A stretch of DNA of 64,000 nt from Halomonas sp. TD01 (GTDB lineage: Bacteria; Pseudomonadota; Gammaproteobacteria; Pseudomonadales; Halomonadaceae), in NCBI RefSeq assembly GCF_923868895.1, contig NZ_OV350343.1, positions 1,364,001 through 1,428,000 on the forward strand, read 5' to 3'. The notes below the pieces were generated by a model. It was not told the origin of the DNA. It searched no databases and saw only the letters and a program-made list of their open reading frames with translations. The position numbers and the translations under genes were made by a program. Of the stretch, positions 1 to 8,995 are shown in pieces. Position 1 is the first letter of the stretch. Each line of letters begins with the position of its first letter.

Positions 1-453
1 AAAGGTAACAATTAATCCCCCCGTTTGGGCATCGACATAAGGCGTTGTGATAATGGTGTCTTTGGCGTTGACAGCGTCTTGATACCAGGGCCGTTGGCGA
101 GGGTCATAGTCACTGGGCGGCTGCCAGTTATCAGAAAAAACAGCATCGGACGTAGAGGGGTAAGCTATATAGGCAGTCATGAAACTGCCGGAGTCAGCCA
201 ACTGACGCAGTGCGGTAAGCGGGTCGCTGTTGCTGACAGCATCATCCATGCTGGCCAGCATGGTATAGCGGGCGTTAAACCACTCATTAATCGCCTGAGT
301 ATTGCCGTTTACAACGGCATCTAGGTTGCTGCTTACCTGTTGGTTATTGTGATGCTTGACGGTGGTATAGCTGGCTATGCCATTAATGATGAGGGCTACA
401 ATAATGGCCGTGAGGGCGGCTAGTAAGATGCGGGCTCGTAGGGAGGAAAACAT
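1..453 (-). CDS. Methyl-accepting chemotaxis protein, N-terminal part (cut by window edge)
   Basis: The reading frame is open from an ATG at 453 down to base 1, giving 151 residues and no stop, so the gene continues beyond the window. It begins MFSSLRARILLAALTAIIV, a short cytoplasmic start followed by a membrane helix (about residues 8-28). A periplasmic region follows that carries the dCache_1 hallmark DPRQRPWYQDA near residue 118 and a PYVDAQTGG stretch. This is the layout of a transmembrane chemoreceptor that binds small ligands such as amino or organic acids. HAMP and signalling domains are not visible, so a dCache diguanylate cyclase or kinase is the alternative. A sigma-28-type promoter lies just upstream (486-512), which supports the chemotaxis call. 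Confidence 0.8.
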   Translation of the reverse strand, partial: MFSSLRARILLAALTAIIVALIINGIASYTTVKHHNNQQVSSNLDAVVNGNTQAINEWFNARYTMLASMDDAVSNSDPLTALRQLADSGSFMTAYIAYPSTSDAVFSDNWQPPSDYDPRQRPWYQDAVNAKDTIITTPYVDAQTGGLIVTF

Positions 454-485
454 GGTCGCTCTCTAAATCGTCAGGGGTCAGACGA

Positions 486-512
486 CTATCGGCAAGAACG
501 ACCACTTCTTTA
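486..512 (-). promoter_or_regulatory. Sigma-28 (FliA) type promoter for the left chemoreceptor
   Basis: Read on the minus strand the sequence is TAAAGAAG, 11 bases, then GCCGATAG. The FliA consensus is TAAAGTTT, 11 bases, GCCGATAA. The -10 box matches 7 of 8, the first five -35 bases match, and the spacing is exact. The predicted start of transcription is near 480, giving a leader of about 27 bases before the ATG at 453. Confidence 0.75.
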
Positions 513-558
513 GTAGAAAAGCACGTTTAGTGGAAAAGAGAGGGTGATGTTTTAAGTA

Positions 559-990
559 TTAGCGTAAGTCGCTAACGGCGTTTTGAATATCGGCCAGGGA
601 CGCTTTACTCAAATCTTTTGAAAGCGTGTGAATGACCAGTTTGTGGGTGGTGTTATCAAGTTTTTCACGCAGCAAGCCGAGAAATTTAGGCGGCGCGACC
701 ATAATAAGCTTTTCCATGCTGTTATCGACGCGGGCGTCATATAAGCGCTTGGCGACTTCTTTGGCGAATAGCTCGTTTTCATGCTGCGAGGCAGCGCCCT
801 CTTCTCCAGACGAGCGCGATGACGTTGACGTGGATTCATGGACATCGGCACCGCGGCGGTCGGTGATTAAATCACCTTCGTGCAGCCTGCCTGCTGCGTG
901 TACAAGGCTTTCATGCTCGGCGAGATTCAACGCATCACGGGTAAAAATACGTGCGCGGGCGGCGTCAGCTACCACGATATAGGTGGTCAT
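559..990 (-). CDS. Host attachment family protein (Host_attach / baeRF-like)
   Basis: This 143-residue protein begins MTTYIVVADAARARIF and ends with a KFLGLLREKL segment and a LVIHTLSKDLSK segment, the pattern of the family named 'protein required for attachment to host cells'. The fold resembles the eRF1 middle domain (baeRF families). The family name comes from early work in plant- or host-associated bacteria and the biochemical role is unclear. The middle (about residues 40-75) is low-complexity and rich in Ser, Glu and Arg. A good AAGGAGG ribosome site lies upstream of the ATG at 990. It is monocistronic, lying between the chemoreceptor and the phn genes. Confidence 0.75.
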   Translation of the reverse strand: MTTYIVVADAARARIFTRDALNLAEHESLVHAAGRLHEGDLITDRRGADVHESTSTSSRSSGEEGAASQHENELFAKEVAKRLYDARVDNSMEKLIMVAPPKFLGLLREKLDNTTHKLVIHTLSKDLSKASLADIQNAVSDLR

Positions 991-1088
991 CGTCGTACGT
1001 CCTCCTTGTCGTTAGTTACCCTCTAACCATGGCAAGCGTTTGCCGTTTGGTCAAACACTTGCGAGTGGCGAAGTACGTTGTTGGGGGG

Positions 1089-1898
1089 TTAAAGTACCTT
1101 GCTGCGCAGTAGACTTGTAATGGCTTCGCCAATCAGTACCAAGATAATAATCGCGATCAAAATGGTGGCGACCGTCGGCCAGGCAAAGGTGTCGATAGCT
1201 CCTTGAAGAATCACACCAATGCCGCCTGCGCCAACGAGTCCTAGCACGGTGGATTCACGGATATTAATATCCCAGCGCAAAATCACAATGGCAAAAAAGG
1301 CTGGCATCACCTGGGGCACAATGGCGTAGGCAACCACTTTTGCCTTGGAAGCACCGGTAGCTTCCATCGCTTCCACCGGTCGCCGGTCGATTTCTTCAAT
1401 CGCCTCACCCATTAACTTGCCGATAAAGCCAATTGAGCGAAACACAATCGCTAAAATCCCTGCCAGCACGCCGGGGCCAAAAATAGCCACAAATAACAGC
1501 GCCCATATAATCGTATTCACCGAGCGGCTTGATACTAGAATAAAGCGCCCTAGCCACAGGCAAACACGATTGGGAGTGGTGTTCTGTGCGGCGATATAGG
1601 CCACGGGCAAGGCTAGGAAAATAGTGAGGAATGTTGCTAACGTCGCGATATGTACCGTTTCAAGCAGGGCGTTGAGAATACTGTTTAGCCCGGCAGCGCT
1701 GGGTGGCCACATGCGCGCACCCAAGTTAGACATTTGATTGGGAGCGTCCCATACCCAGGGCCAGAAAATATCAATATCGCGAACCGCCCAGAACACCAGC
1801 ATTAACGTGCCCAGCAGCACGGCGTAGCGGATGAGCCGCTCTTTACGGTCGTAGCGATGCCAAACGCGGTCGGCAAGTTGCTGTGCGTGATCTACCAT
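1089..1898 (-). CDS. phnE: Phosphonate-type ABC transporter permease (PhnE, second copy)
   Basis: This 269-residue inner-membrane protein has about six predicted helices. It carries the permease-coupling EAA-like segment EAMEATGASKAKVVAYAIVPQ, which contacts the ATPase. It resembles the PhnE family that imports phosphonates or phosphite together with PhnC and PhnD. It is the last gene of the four-gene operon and its start overlaps the stop of the preceding permease gene by 7 bases, so the two are probably translationally coupled and form a heterodimeric channel. No carbon-phosphorus lyase genes are present nearby, so the substrate is not fixed by context. Confidence 0.85.
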   Translation of the reverse strand: MVDHAQQLADRVWHRYDRKERLIRYAVLLGTLMLVFWAVRDIDIFWPWVWDAPNQMSNLGARMWPPSAAGLNSILNALLETVHIATLATFLTIFLALPVAYIAAQNTTPNRVCLWLGRFILVSSRSVNTIIWALLFVAIFGPGVLAGILAIVFRSIGFIGKLMGEAIEEIDRRPVEAMEATGASKAKVVAYAIVPQVMPAFFAIVILRWDINIRESTVLGLVGAGGIGVILQGAIDTFAWPTVATILIAIIILVLIGEAITSLLRSKVL

Positions 1899-2701
1899 AT
1901 TTTTTTCCTCACCCAGCCGCTGATGCCTTCACTAAGCAAAATAACCGCGATAATGACCAGCAGAATCGCAAAGGCGAAGTCGTAATCATAACGACCAAAG
2001 GCATTCATTAACGTGCCACCGATACCGCCTGCACCGACGATCCCAACCACCGCAGAGGCGCGAAGATTGCTATCAAGCTGGTACATCGACAGGCCGACCT
2101 GGCGGGGTAATATTTGAGGAAAGACGGCGTAATACAACGTAGCAATGTAGCCTGCACCTGCCGCACGCATGGCCTCTACTTGCCCCCAGTCAATCTCTTC
2201 GATTTCTTCTGCTAACAACTTTCCAACAAAACCGATGGAGTAGAGGGTAAGCGTTAAAATACCTGCCAGTGGCCCAAACCCAACGGCCGCCACGAATAAG
2301 ATGGCCACAATAACGGGGTGGAAGCTGCGCGAGATAATAATGACCGCGCGGCCAATAACGTAAATGGGCATTGGTGCAATGTTACGAGCGGCCATCACCG
2401 CAAACGGTATCGATAGGAAAACGCCTAGCAATGTGGCGAGAATGGCAATTTGGAAGCTCTCTTTAAAACCTGTCAGCAGCAACTCGTATCGTTCCAAGCT
2501 GGGTGGGAAGCCTCCGCTAAAGATGCGCGCTGCCCGCGGTAAGCCTTCTGAAATGCGCGCCCAATTAAACGGTAAAGAACCGAAAGCCCACACCAGATAA
2601 ATCGCTGCGACAATAAAAATGCCGTAACGGATGACGGGATTGGCAATAAAAGGCGGCTTTTTCCAGGTGCGCGGAGAAGCGGGGGAGTCAGACGGCGTCA
2701 T
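1892..2701 (-). CDS. phnE: Phosphonate-type ABC transporter permease (PhnE, first copy)
   Basis: This permease has 269 residues from the preferred ATG at 2701, which follows an AGAGGAG ribosome site at 7-base spacing. An ATG at 2725 is in frame but has no such site. It is multi-spanning and contains a coupling segment EAMRAAGAGYIATLYYAVFPQ related to the one in the neighbouring permease. Its start overlaps the end of phnC by 14 bases. Having two different PhnE subunits is known in phnCDE1E2 systems. The inferred role is the inner-membrane channel for phosphonate, phosphite or a related phosphorus compound. Confidence 0.85.
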   Translation of the reverse strand: MTPSDSPASPRTWKKPPFIANPVIRYGIFIVAAIYLVWAFGSLPFNWARISEGLPRAARIFSGGFPPSLERYELLLTGFKESFQIAILATLLGVFLSIPFAVMAARNIAPMPIYVIGRAVIIISRSFHPVIVAILFVAAVGFGPLAGILTLTLYSIGFVGKLLAEEIEEIDWGQVEAMRAAGAGYIATLYYAVFPQILPRQVGLSMYQLDSNLRASAVVGIVGAGGIGGTLMNAFGRYDYDFAFAILLVIIAVILLSEGISGWVRKKIW

Positions 2702-3494
2702 GTCGTGGCTCCTCTGTATGAGCATCGGGCTGCTCGGTTATTGCATCGTCAGGTGCTTCAATACCGCCATAGATAGCATCGAGCGCATCTTTATTAAAGT
2801 CCGCGGGCAACCCATCAAAAATCATCTTGCCGTGGCGTAAACCGACAATACGCTCAGTGTAGGTTTTTGCTTGAGCAACGTTGTGAATGTTGATCAATAC
2901 CGGCAGCGAAAGCTCACTGGCAAGGCTCTGCAGCAGTATCATGATCTGCTCGGACGTGCGCGGGTCTAGCGACGCCGTTGGTTCGTCGGCCAGTAACAGG
3001 TCGGGTTCTTGCATTAATGCTCGTACCACCCCGACGCGCTGGCGCTCACCGCCGGAAAGCTCATCGGCACGTTTATTGGCGTAATGAGCAATCCCAACGC
3101 GCTCCATAAGGGTAAAGGCGCGCTCTATATCGGCTTGGGGGTAGCGCCGTGAGATTGCTTGGTAGAGATTAACGTAGCCAAGCCGCCCAGCGAGTACGTT
3201 CTCCATGACGGTAAGGCGGTCAAGTAAGTTAAAGCCCTGGAAGACCATGCCAATTTTACGCCGGGCACGGCGTAATTCAGCGCCTTTCACGTTAACCAGT
3301 TCGGCGCCGTTGAGTTTGATAGAGCCCGATGTAGGTTCTACTAACCGATTGATGCAGCGGAGCATAGTGCTTTTACCAGCACCGGACGCGCCAACGATAG
3401 AAACAACGCTGTTGTCCTCTACCTTAAGATCGAGGCCCTTCAGCACCGCCTCGTTGTGGCCATAACGCTTGACCAGATTCGTAATTTCCAGCAT
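2688..3494 (-). CDS. phnC: Phosphonate-type ABC transporter ATP-binding protein PhnC
   Basis: This 268-residue ABC ATPase has Walker A GASGAGKST at residues 35-43, the ABC signature LSGGE at 146-150 and Walker B LLLADEP at 166-172. A switch histidine is present in the NIHNVAQA segment. The sequence follows PhnC closely, including the VGVVRALMQEPDLLLADEP stretch. It powers uptake by the two PhnE permeases encoded downstream. The C-terminus ends in a short acidic/His-containing tail that overlaps the next gene. The phnD gene lies 57 bases upstream in the same direction. Confidence 0.9.
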   Translation of the reverse strand: MLEITNLVKRYGHNEAVLKGLDLKVEDNSVVSIVGASGAGKSTMLRCINRLVEPTSGSIKLNGAELVNVKGAELRRARRKIGMVFQGFNLLDRLTVMENVLAGRLGYVNLYQAISRRYPQADIERAFTLMERVGIAHYANKRADELSGGERQRVGVVRALMQEPDLLLADEPTASLDPRTSEQIMILLQSLASELSLPVLINIHNVAQAKTYTERIVGLRHGKMIFDGLPADFNKDALDAIYGGIEAPDDAITEQPDAHTEEPRHDAV

Positions 3495-3551
3495 GTGATG
3501 GCTTCCATCAGAAGATGAATAACCGCGCCATCAGTGACGACGCGGCCGCTA

Positions 3552-4541
3552 TTACTCCAGGTTGTCTGGCGTGTAGCTCACGCCGTTTGCCGCCTGAATA
3601 GTGCGAATCACTTGCCAGTTATCTTTGTAATTAATCGGAATAAACTTCTCGACGCCTTCAAACTCTTCGCCAAGCTCGGTGCCAATGAAATCGAAGGTAA
3701 AGAAGGCTTCCTCGATTTTTTCTACAAGGTCCGGGTGTAAGTTATGGGCGTAGTTATAGGAGGTGGTAGGGAAACGGTCAGACTCGAAAATTAGACGTAC
3801 ATCATCTTCATCGTATAGGCCGCGGGCTGCCATGCGCTCGACCACTTCAGAAGCCACTGGGGCGGCATCGTAGTCCCGTGCTACCACGCCCAGCATTGAT
3901 TGGTCATGGCTGCCGGAGTAGACCACGTCGTAATCTTCGTCGGGGGTAATGCCAAGCTCTGGCAGTAAGGCTCGCGGCGCTAGATTACCGGAGTTGGACG
4001 TTGGTGAGGTGTGGGCAACACGCTTGCCCTTGAGATCTTCCAGGCTCTCAATGTCTGAGTCTACGTGGGTAAATAGCTGCAGGGTGTAGCCGAACTGGCC
4101 GTCATCTGACCCCATTAATGCGAAGGGTACCGCGCCTGCCAAGTTAACGGCAAATGGAGTAGGGCCGGTTGAGAAGCCGGCAATGTGTAAGCGCCCGCTA
4201 CGCATGGCTTCGACTTGTGCGGCGTTAGATTGAACGGCGAAGAAGCGCACATCGCGTTCGGTAACGTCAGAAAGATGGTCAATAAAGGGCTGCCAGATAT
4301 CCGAATAAATGGCAGGATCTTCTACCGGTGTGTAAGCAAAAATAAGGGTGTCTGGATTTGCCCACTCTGACTCATCGCTTGGGCGATCAGCGACCATGTC
4401 ACCATTTTCATCGCAGTAAAGGGAATCAAGGTCACCGCGTTCGCATTCGGCGAAGGCATGGCTAGAGAGCAGTGCGAAGGGGAGCAATGATGCAGCCGCC
4501 AGCATAGCAAGCGGGCGCTTGCAGAAACGTGATGTTTGCAT
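3552..4541 (-). CDS. phnD: Phosphonate-type ABC transporter substrate-binding protein PhnD
   Basis: This 329-residue periplasmic binding protein has a signal peptide ending near ...LLSSHAFA (about residue 31). The mature part contains the family segments VQSNAAQVEAMRSGRLHI and KRVAHTSPTSNSGNLAPRA, the latter matching the phosphonate-binding loop of PhnD. After the signal there is an acidic insertion (CDENGDMVAD) not needed for the fold. It is the first gene of the phnDCEE operon. A weak sigma-70-like promoter (TTGACA near 4701-4706, minus strand) may drive it; I do not see a convincing Pho box. Confidence 0.87.
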   Translation of the reverse strand: MQTSRFCKRPLAMLAAASLLPFALLSSHAFAECERGDLDSLYCDENGDMVADRPSDESEWANPDTLIFAYTPVEDPAIYSDIWQPFIDHLSDVTERDVRFFAVQSNAAQVEAMRSGRLHIAGFSTGPTPFAVNLAGAVPFALMGSDDGQFGYTLQLFTHVDSDIESLEDLKGKRVAHTSPTSNSGNLAPRALLPELGITPDEDYDVVYSGSHDQSMLGVVARDYDAAPVASEVVERMAARGLYDEDDVRLIFESDRFPTTSYNYAHNLHPDLVEKIEEAFFTFDFIGTELGEEFEGVEKFIPINYKDNWQVIRTIQAANGVSYTPDNLE

Positions 4542-4699
4542 AGTTAGCCTCTTATGTGCGTTATTTTTGTGTTGTGCTATCCACGATCGAGTTCTGTGCT
4601 TTCTTTTGCTGAGCGTGCGTTTCGCAAGTGGACATTTGTAGCGCTAGATGTTTATTTTTCGAAAACGACCTCTTTCAATCTAGGATTTGTTACAAAGAT

Positions 4700-5293
4700 A
4701 TGTCAAACACTTTCACAACCGCCTTCTACCATTGGCGAAACCGCTATCTCTTGATGCGCCATGGCCACAGCCAGGCGAACGAACAAGGGCTCATTATTAG
4801 TTCGCCTGAGCGTGGGCTTTGCGACTTCGGCTTGTCACCTCTGGGTGAACAGCAGCTATCGACAGTCGTTGAGCAGTGGCAGTGGCCGACTCCCACGAAG
4901 GTGGTGCACTCGGACTTTTTGCGGACTACACAAACCGCTGAACGAGTCGCCTGTGCCTTTGGCTTAACACTGGAGAAAGAGGAGCGCCTGCGTGAGCGCT
5001 ACTTCGGTGAGTTCGATGGACAAACGGATCGGTATTATCCGGATGTATGGGCGCTAGATACCCAAGATGCGGACCATCAACAGCATCAGGTGGAGGCGGT
5101 CAGCAAGGTGGCCTCGAGGATGTGTGCCGTGATTAAGGAGGTAGAGCGCCGCTGTGAAGGTGAGACAGTACTGGTGGTGAGTCATGGCGACCCGTTACAA
5201 ATACTGCTCACAGCGCTTGCCAACAAACCGCTGACGCAACATCGCGAGCAACCTGCCTTACAGCCTGCCAGTATTACCCCGCTGGGGAGTTAG
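4700..5293 (+). CDS. Histidine phosphatase family protein (phosphoglycerate mutase-like)
   Basis: The protein has 197 residues from the ATG at 4700; an earlier GTG at 4628 is in frame but would give a non-homologous N-terminus. The catalytic RHG motif is seen in LLMRHGHSQAN, the second histidine in VVSHGDPLQ, and the acidic proton donor probably in ERYFGEFDG. This is the branch-1 histidine phosphatase fold, and the natural substrate cannot be read from sequence. It is transcribed divergently from phnD. Its stop codon overlaps the stop of the convergent RidA gene by 4 bases. A link to phosphorus metabolism is suggested only by proximity to phn. Confidence 0.8.
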   Translation: MSNTFTTAFYHWRNRYLLMRHGHSQANEQGLIISSPERGLCDFGLSPLGEQQLSTVVEQWQWPTPTKVVHSDFLRTTQTAERVACAFGLTLEKEERLRERYFGEFDGQTDRYYPDVWALDTQDADHQQHQVEAVSKVASRMCAVIKEVERRCEGETVLVVSHGDPLQILLTALANKPLTQHREQPALQPASITPLGS

Positions 5294-5685
5294 TCGGTTT
5301 CTTGCGCGGGAGGAATCCAAGCAATCATATCCACTTCTACATCGGCCCCACCAGCAAGACCGGTGACACCAATACAAGTGCGGGTTGGTAGTGGCTGCGT
5401 GAAGTAGCTGGCGTAGACACCATTCACCTCGTCAAAGTGGCCCATGTTGGTAATAAACACCCGTGACTGAACCACGTATTCAAAGCTGCTGCCCACCTCT
5501 TCCAATACAATGGCTAAGTTTTGCATGACGCGGTGAGTTTGCTCGGTAAATGTACCCAGCAGCATTTCGTTGGTTTCCGGGACGGTGGGCATCTGGCCGG
5601 TAATAAACACTAAATCGCCTACTCGGCAAGCGTGCGAAAAAGGAGCAATCGGCTGCGGGGCGCGGTCGATAAATAGCTTTTCCAT
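5290..5685 (-). CDS. RidA family (reactive intermediate/imine deaminase-like) protein
   Basis: This 131-residue protein has the YjgF/YER057c/UK114 fold. It includes PIAPFSHACRVGDLVFITGQMP at the N-terminal side, the conserved arginine in the PLPTRTCIGV segment and a glycine-rich GLAGGADVEVDMIAWIP end. Members hydrolyse reactive enamines and imines formed by PLP enzymes, or act in pyrimidine or amino-acid catabolism. It lies 91 bases downstream of the aap amino-acid importer on the same strand, but a terminator at 5731-5754 separates them. It is somewhat diverged from canonical RidA, so the precise subgroup is uncertain. Confidence 0.8.
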   Translation of the reverse strand: MEKLFIDRAPQPIAPFSHACRVGDLVFITGQMPTVPETNEMLLGTFTEQTHRVMQNLAIVLEEVGSSFEYVVQSRVFITNMGHFDEVNGVYASYFTQPLPTRTCIGVTGLAGGADVEVDMIAWIPPAQETD

Positions 5686-5730
5686 CTTAAATTGTCTCTC
5701 TTGTGTCGATGAGCCAGCGTCGTTAGATAT

Positions 5731-5754
5731 AAAAACGGGCCTACGAAGAGGCCC
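5731..5754 (-). terminator. Rho-independent terminator after aapP
   Basis: The arms GGGCCT (5737-5742) and AGGCCC (5749-5754) enclose a 6-base loop. On the minus strand they are followed by a short T run (5731-5735), 23 bases after the aapP stop. Confidence 0.75.
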
Positions 5755-5776
5755 ATTGGTTTACCAATCGCTTTAC

Positions 5777-6553
5777 TTAGTGCCCCAGGATCTGGCTTAG
5801 GAATAGCTGGGTACGTTCTGATTGTGGGTTATTGAAGAAAGGCTCGGGAGCGTTTTCTTCGATAATTTGCCCTTGATCCATAAAAATCACCCGGTCGGCG
5901 ACGGTTTTGGCAAAGCCCATTTCGTGGGTCACGCAGAGCATGGTCATGCCTTCATTGGCAAGCTCCACCATAACGTCTAACACTTCCTTGATCATTTCCG
6001 GGTCAAGAGCCGACGTCGGTTCGTCGAATAGCATCACGTCAGGGTGCATGCACAGTGAGCGGGCAATGGCTACCCGCTGCTGCTGACCGCCGGAAAGCTG
6101 GCCTGGGTACTTAAGTGCCTGCTCGGCAATGCGCACCCGCTCTAAGTACTGCATGGCCATTTCTTCTGCTTCGCGGCGCGGCTTTTTTTGTACCCACATC
6201 GGTGCGATACAGCAGTTTTCCAGCACCGTTAAGTGAGGGAAGAGGTTGAAGTGCTGGAACACCATACCCACGCTGCGGCGGATCTGTTCGATACGCTTAA
6301 CGTCTTGGGTGAGCGGTACACCGCCCACCACGATATCACCTTGCTGGTGCTCTTCCAGGTGGTTAATGCAGCGAATCAAGGTTGATTTGCCCGAGCCTGA
6401 AGGCCCGCAAATAACGATGCGCTCGCCGCGTTTTACTTCTAGGTCGATATCGCGCAGCACGTGGAAATCGCCGTACCATTTGTTAACGCCGCGCATTTCG
6501 ACCATCAGGTCAGAAGTACTGGTGCCAGAGAGGTTGGTGGCTGCTTGAGTCAT
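5777..6553 (-). CDS. aapP: General L-amino acid ABC transporter ATP-binding protein AapP
   Basis: This 258-residue polar amino-acid ABC ATPase has Walker [10 protein letters not shown] at residues 50-58, signature LSGGQ at 153-157 and Walker B VMLFDEP at 173-179. The switch His is in [10 protein letters not shown]. It closely resembles AapP/BztD and GlnQ. It is the last gene of aapJQMP and energises the AapQ/AapM permease pair. The N-terminal extension (about 17 residues, Ser/Thr-rich) before the ABC domain is usual for AapP. Confidence 0.92.
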   Translation of the reverse strand: MTQAATNLSGTSTSDLMVEMRGVNKWYGDFHVLRDIDLEVKRGERIVICGPSGSGKSTLIRCINHLEEHQQGDIVVGGVPLTQDVKRIEQIRRSVGMVFQHFNLFPHLTVLENCCIAPMWVQKKPRREAEEMAMQYLERVRIAEQALKYPGQLSGGQQQRVAIARSLCMHPDVMLFDEPTSALDPEMIKEVLDVMVELANEGMTMLCVTHEMGFAKTVADRVIFMDQGQIIEENAPEPFFNNPQSERTQLFLSQILGH

Positions 6554-6591
6554 GTCTTTATCCTGCTAAAAAATCGTTAATAAAAGCGGCG

Positions 6592-7692
6592 TTAGCGCTT
6601 ATGGCCGGTGTGCAGCTTGCGTTCTAAATACTGGCTATAGCGCGACATGCTGAAACAGAAGATCCAGAACATGAAGGCGGCAAACACATACCCTTCCAGT
6701 GAGAAGCCCAGCCAGCGTGAGTCGGCCAGCGCCGCTTGCACGATCCCCAATAGGTCAAATAGCCCGATGATCATGACCAGGGTGGTGTCTTTAAACAGCG
6801 AAATGAAGGTGTTCACGATGCCGGGAATCATCATCTTCAGCGCCTGAGGAAGCACAATCAGGCCCATGCGTTTCCAGTAGGTCATGCCTAGCGCAGCGGC
6901 AGCCTCTTCCTGACCCTTAGGGATGGCCTGCAGGCCACCACGAATAACCTCGGCCATGTAGGCACTTTGGAACAGTGTTAAGCCGATCAGTGCACGTACT
7001 AGCCGGTCGACGCTCATATCGGAAGGCAGGAAAAGCGGCAGCATTACCGAGGCCATGAACAGTACGGTAATCAGTGGCACCCCGCGCCAGAACTCGATGA
7101 ATACCACGCAGAAGCTTTTCACGATTGGCATATTGGAGCGTCGCCCCAATGCCAGCACAATCCCGATTGGTAGCGCACCAACCATGCCGACGGTGGCCAG
7201 CAGCAGAGTCAGCATCAAACCACCCCAGCGGTGTGTCGATACGCGGGGAAGGTCGAAGTAACCGCCGTGCAGCAGCACATAGGCAACAATGGGGAAGCCG
7301 ACTAAGGCAAACACGGCTACCCAACGTTTGAAGGGTAGGCGGGGAATTGCCAGCCACGCTATTAGCGTAAAGAAGCCAGCAAAGACAATGTTGGCTCGCC
7401 AGATTTCCTCACGGGGATACAAGCCGTAGATAAACTGAGTAAAGCGTGCATTGATGAAGACCCAGCAAGCCCCTTCCCGAGAGCAGTCATCCCGTGTGGT
7501 GCCTATCCAATCGGCATTCAGAAACGCCCACTGAACGGTGGGAACCACGAGCAAATAGAGTATGTAAAGCCCGATTAGGGTAAAGATAGTATTGATCGGG
7601 CCGTTGAACAGGTTGGCACGTAGCCAGGCAACCGCCCCGACAGAACTACTGGGGGCTGGCCGCTCTTTAATGATTGTTTGATTATGGATCAT
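6592..7692 (-). CDS. aapM: General L-amino acid ABC transporter permease AapM
   Basis: This 366-residue permease is longer than ordinary HisM/GlnP proteins because of an N-terminal extension with extra helices and a periplasmic loop containing DWIGTTRDDCSREGACW, as in AapM/BztC. The C-terminal half carries the BPD_transp_1 domain with the coupling EAA loop GQEEAAAALGMTYWKRM. With AapQ it forms the inner-membrane channel for broad-range L-amino acid uptake. It lies 21 bases after aapQ in the same operon. Confidence 0.92.
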   Translation of the reverse strand: MIHNQTIIKERPAPSSSVGAVAWLRANLFNGPINTIFTLIGLYILYLLVVPTVQWAFLNADWIGTTRDDCSREGACWVFINARFTQFIYGLYPREEIWRANIVFAGFFTLIAWLAIPRLPFKRWVAVFALVGFPIVAYVLLHGGYFDLPRVSTHRWGGLMLTLLLATVGMVGALPIGIVLALGRRSNMPIVKSFCVVFIEFWRGVPLITVLFMASVMLPLFLPSDMSVDRLVRALIGLTLFQSAYMAEVIRGGLQAIPKGQEEAAAALGMTYWKRMGLIVLPQALKMMIPGIVNTFISLFKDTTLVMIIGLFDLLGIVQAALADSRWLGFSLEGYVFAAFMFWIFCFSMSRYSQYLERKLHTGHKR

Positions 7693-7713
7693 GTGAACAT
7701 CCTCACCGTCGGC

Positions 7714-8904
7714 CTAGCGTTCAACCAGTGCCACTCGGGCGTTGAACCAGTTCATAAACATGGACACCAGCAGGCTGATGGTTAGGTAGACCGCCATGGT
7801 CATTGCAATGACCTCAATGGCTTGGCCGGTCTGATTCAGCGTGGTGCCTGCAAATACCGAGACAAGGTCGGGATAGCCGATGGCAGTGGCCAGCGACGAG
7901 TTCTTGATCAAGTTCAGGTATTGGCTGGTCAACGGCGGAATAATGACACGCAGCGCCTGAGGGATGACCACCAGGCGAAGTACCAGGTTACGTGGCAGGC
8001 TTAACGCCTGGGCGGCTTCCGTTTGCCCGTGTGAAATCGCCTGGATGCCTGAGCGGACAATTTCAGCAATAAATGAGGCGGTATAGATCGACAGGGCAAG
8101 CCAAAGGGCGAGGAACTCGGGAATCACCGTGATACCGCCACGGAAATTAAAGCCGCGCAGTTCCGGCATCTCCCAGGTAACTGGCACACCGGTGGCTACC
8201 AGTACTAACAGGGGTAAGCCAAAAATCAGCACAAACGAGATCCAGTAAGCTGGCAGGCGTTTCCCAGTGGCTTCATGGCGACGCTTATTCCATATAACCA
8301 GCGCAATGCTGGCAACAATGGCGACAAGAAAGGTGAGGGGGATTAAGCCAAAGCCAGACTCAAACAGTGGCTGAGGTAAATACAGCCCGCGCACGTTAAG
8401 AAAAATCGCTTCTCCAAATGCCATGCTCTCCCGGGCGCTCGGCAACGTGCGTAGCACGGCAAAGTACCAGAAGAAAATTTGCAGCAGCAGCGGAATGTTG
8501 CGGAAGGTTTCGATATAGGCGGTGGCTAAGCGCGCCAGTAGCCAGTTAGGCGACAGGCGGGCGATGCCAACAATAAAGCCAATGATGGTGGCAGCCAATA
8601 CCCCTAGGCCACCTACCAGCAGTGTATTGAGTAAGCCGACCAGGAAGGTGCGGCCATAGGTGCTTTGGGAAGAGTAGTCGATCAGACTCTGCACAATTCC
8701 AAAGCCTGCGGTGTTGCCCAAGAAACCAAACCCGGTGGTGATACCACGTGCGGATAAGTTGTCTTGGACATTACCGACAATGTAGAGCAAAAAGGCTGCC
8801 ACAGCAGCGACGAGCAGCAGCTGGAAGATAAGCGCACGTTTGGCACGGTCTCGCCAAAACGGCGGCTTGTGGCCAGCGGGGCGAGTGTTAGGACTTACGG
8901 ACAT
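7714..8904 (-). CDS. aapQ: General L-amino acid ABC transporter permease AapQ
   Basis: The protein has 396 residues from the ATG at 8904, which has a GGAG ribosome site 9 bases upstream. A longer in-frame TTG start at 8934 lacks one. The N-terminal region has a first helix (FQLLLVAAVAAFLLYIV) and a loop with the NLSARGITTGFGFL segment typical of AapQ. The transport domain is split by a long insertion, as in the family. The coupling loop GQTEAAQALSLPRNLVLRLV is near the C-terminus. It partners with AapM and is preceded by aapJ at 91 bases. Confidence 0.9.
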   Translation of the reverse strand: MSVSPNTRPAGHKPPFWRDRAKRALIFQLLLVAAVAAFLLYIVGNVQDNLSARGITTGFGFLGNTAGFGIVQSLIDYSSQSTYGRTFLVGLLNTLLVGGLGVLAATIIGFIVGIARLSPNWLLARLATAYIETFRNIPLLLQIFFWYFAVLRTLPSARESMAFGEAIFLNVRGLYLPQPLFESGFGLIPLTFLVAIVASIALVIWNKRRHEATGKRLPAYWISFVLIFGLPLLVLVATGVPVTWEMPELRGFNFRGGITVIPEFLALWLALSIYTASFIAEIVRSGIQAISHGQTEAAQALSLPRNLVLRLVVIPQALRVIIPPLTSQYLNLIKNSSLATAIGYPDLVSVFAGTTLNQTGQAIEVIAMTMAVYLTISLLVSMFMNWFNARVALVER

Positions 8905-8995
8905 GGAAGGCGTCTCCGCGATACGGACGGTCAATCAAATGGCCCGCCAAGGCCCCTGGAAGAATGGGGCGGCGGGCCGGGGTCAAACGAGACGC

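Noticed and set aside
4542..4700. Pho box for phnDCEE
   Set aside because: I looked for paired CTGTCAT-like repeats and found only a single ATGTCAA stretch, which is not enough to claim PhoB control.
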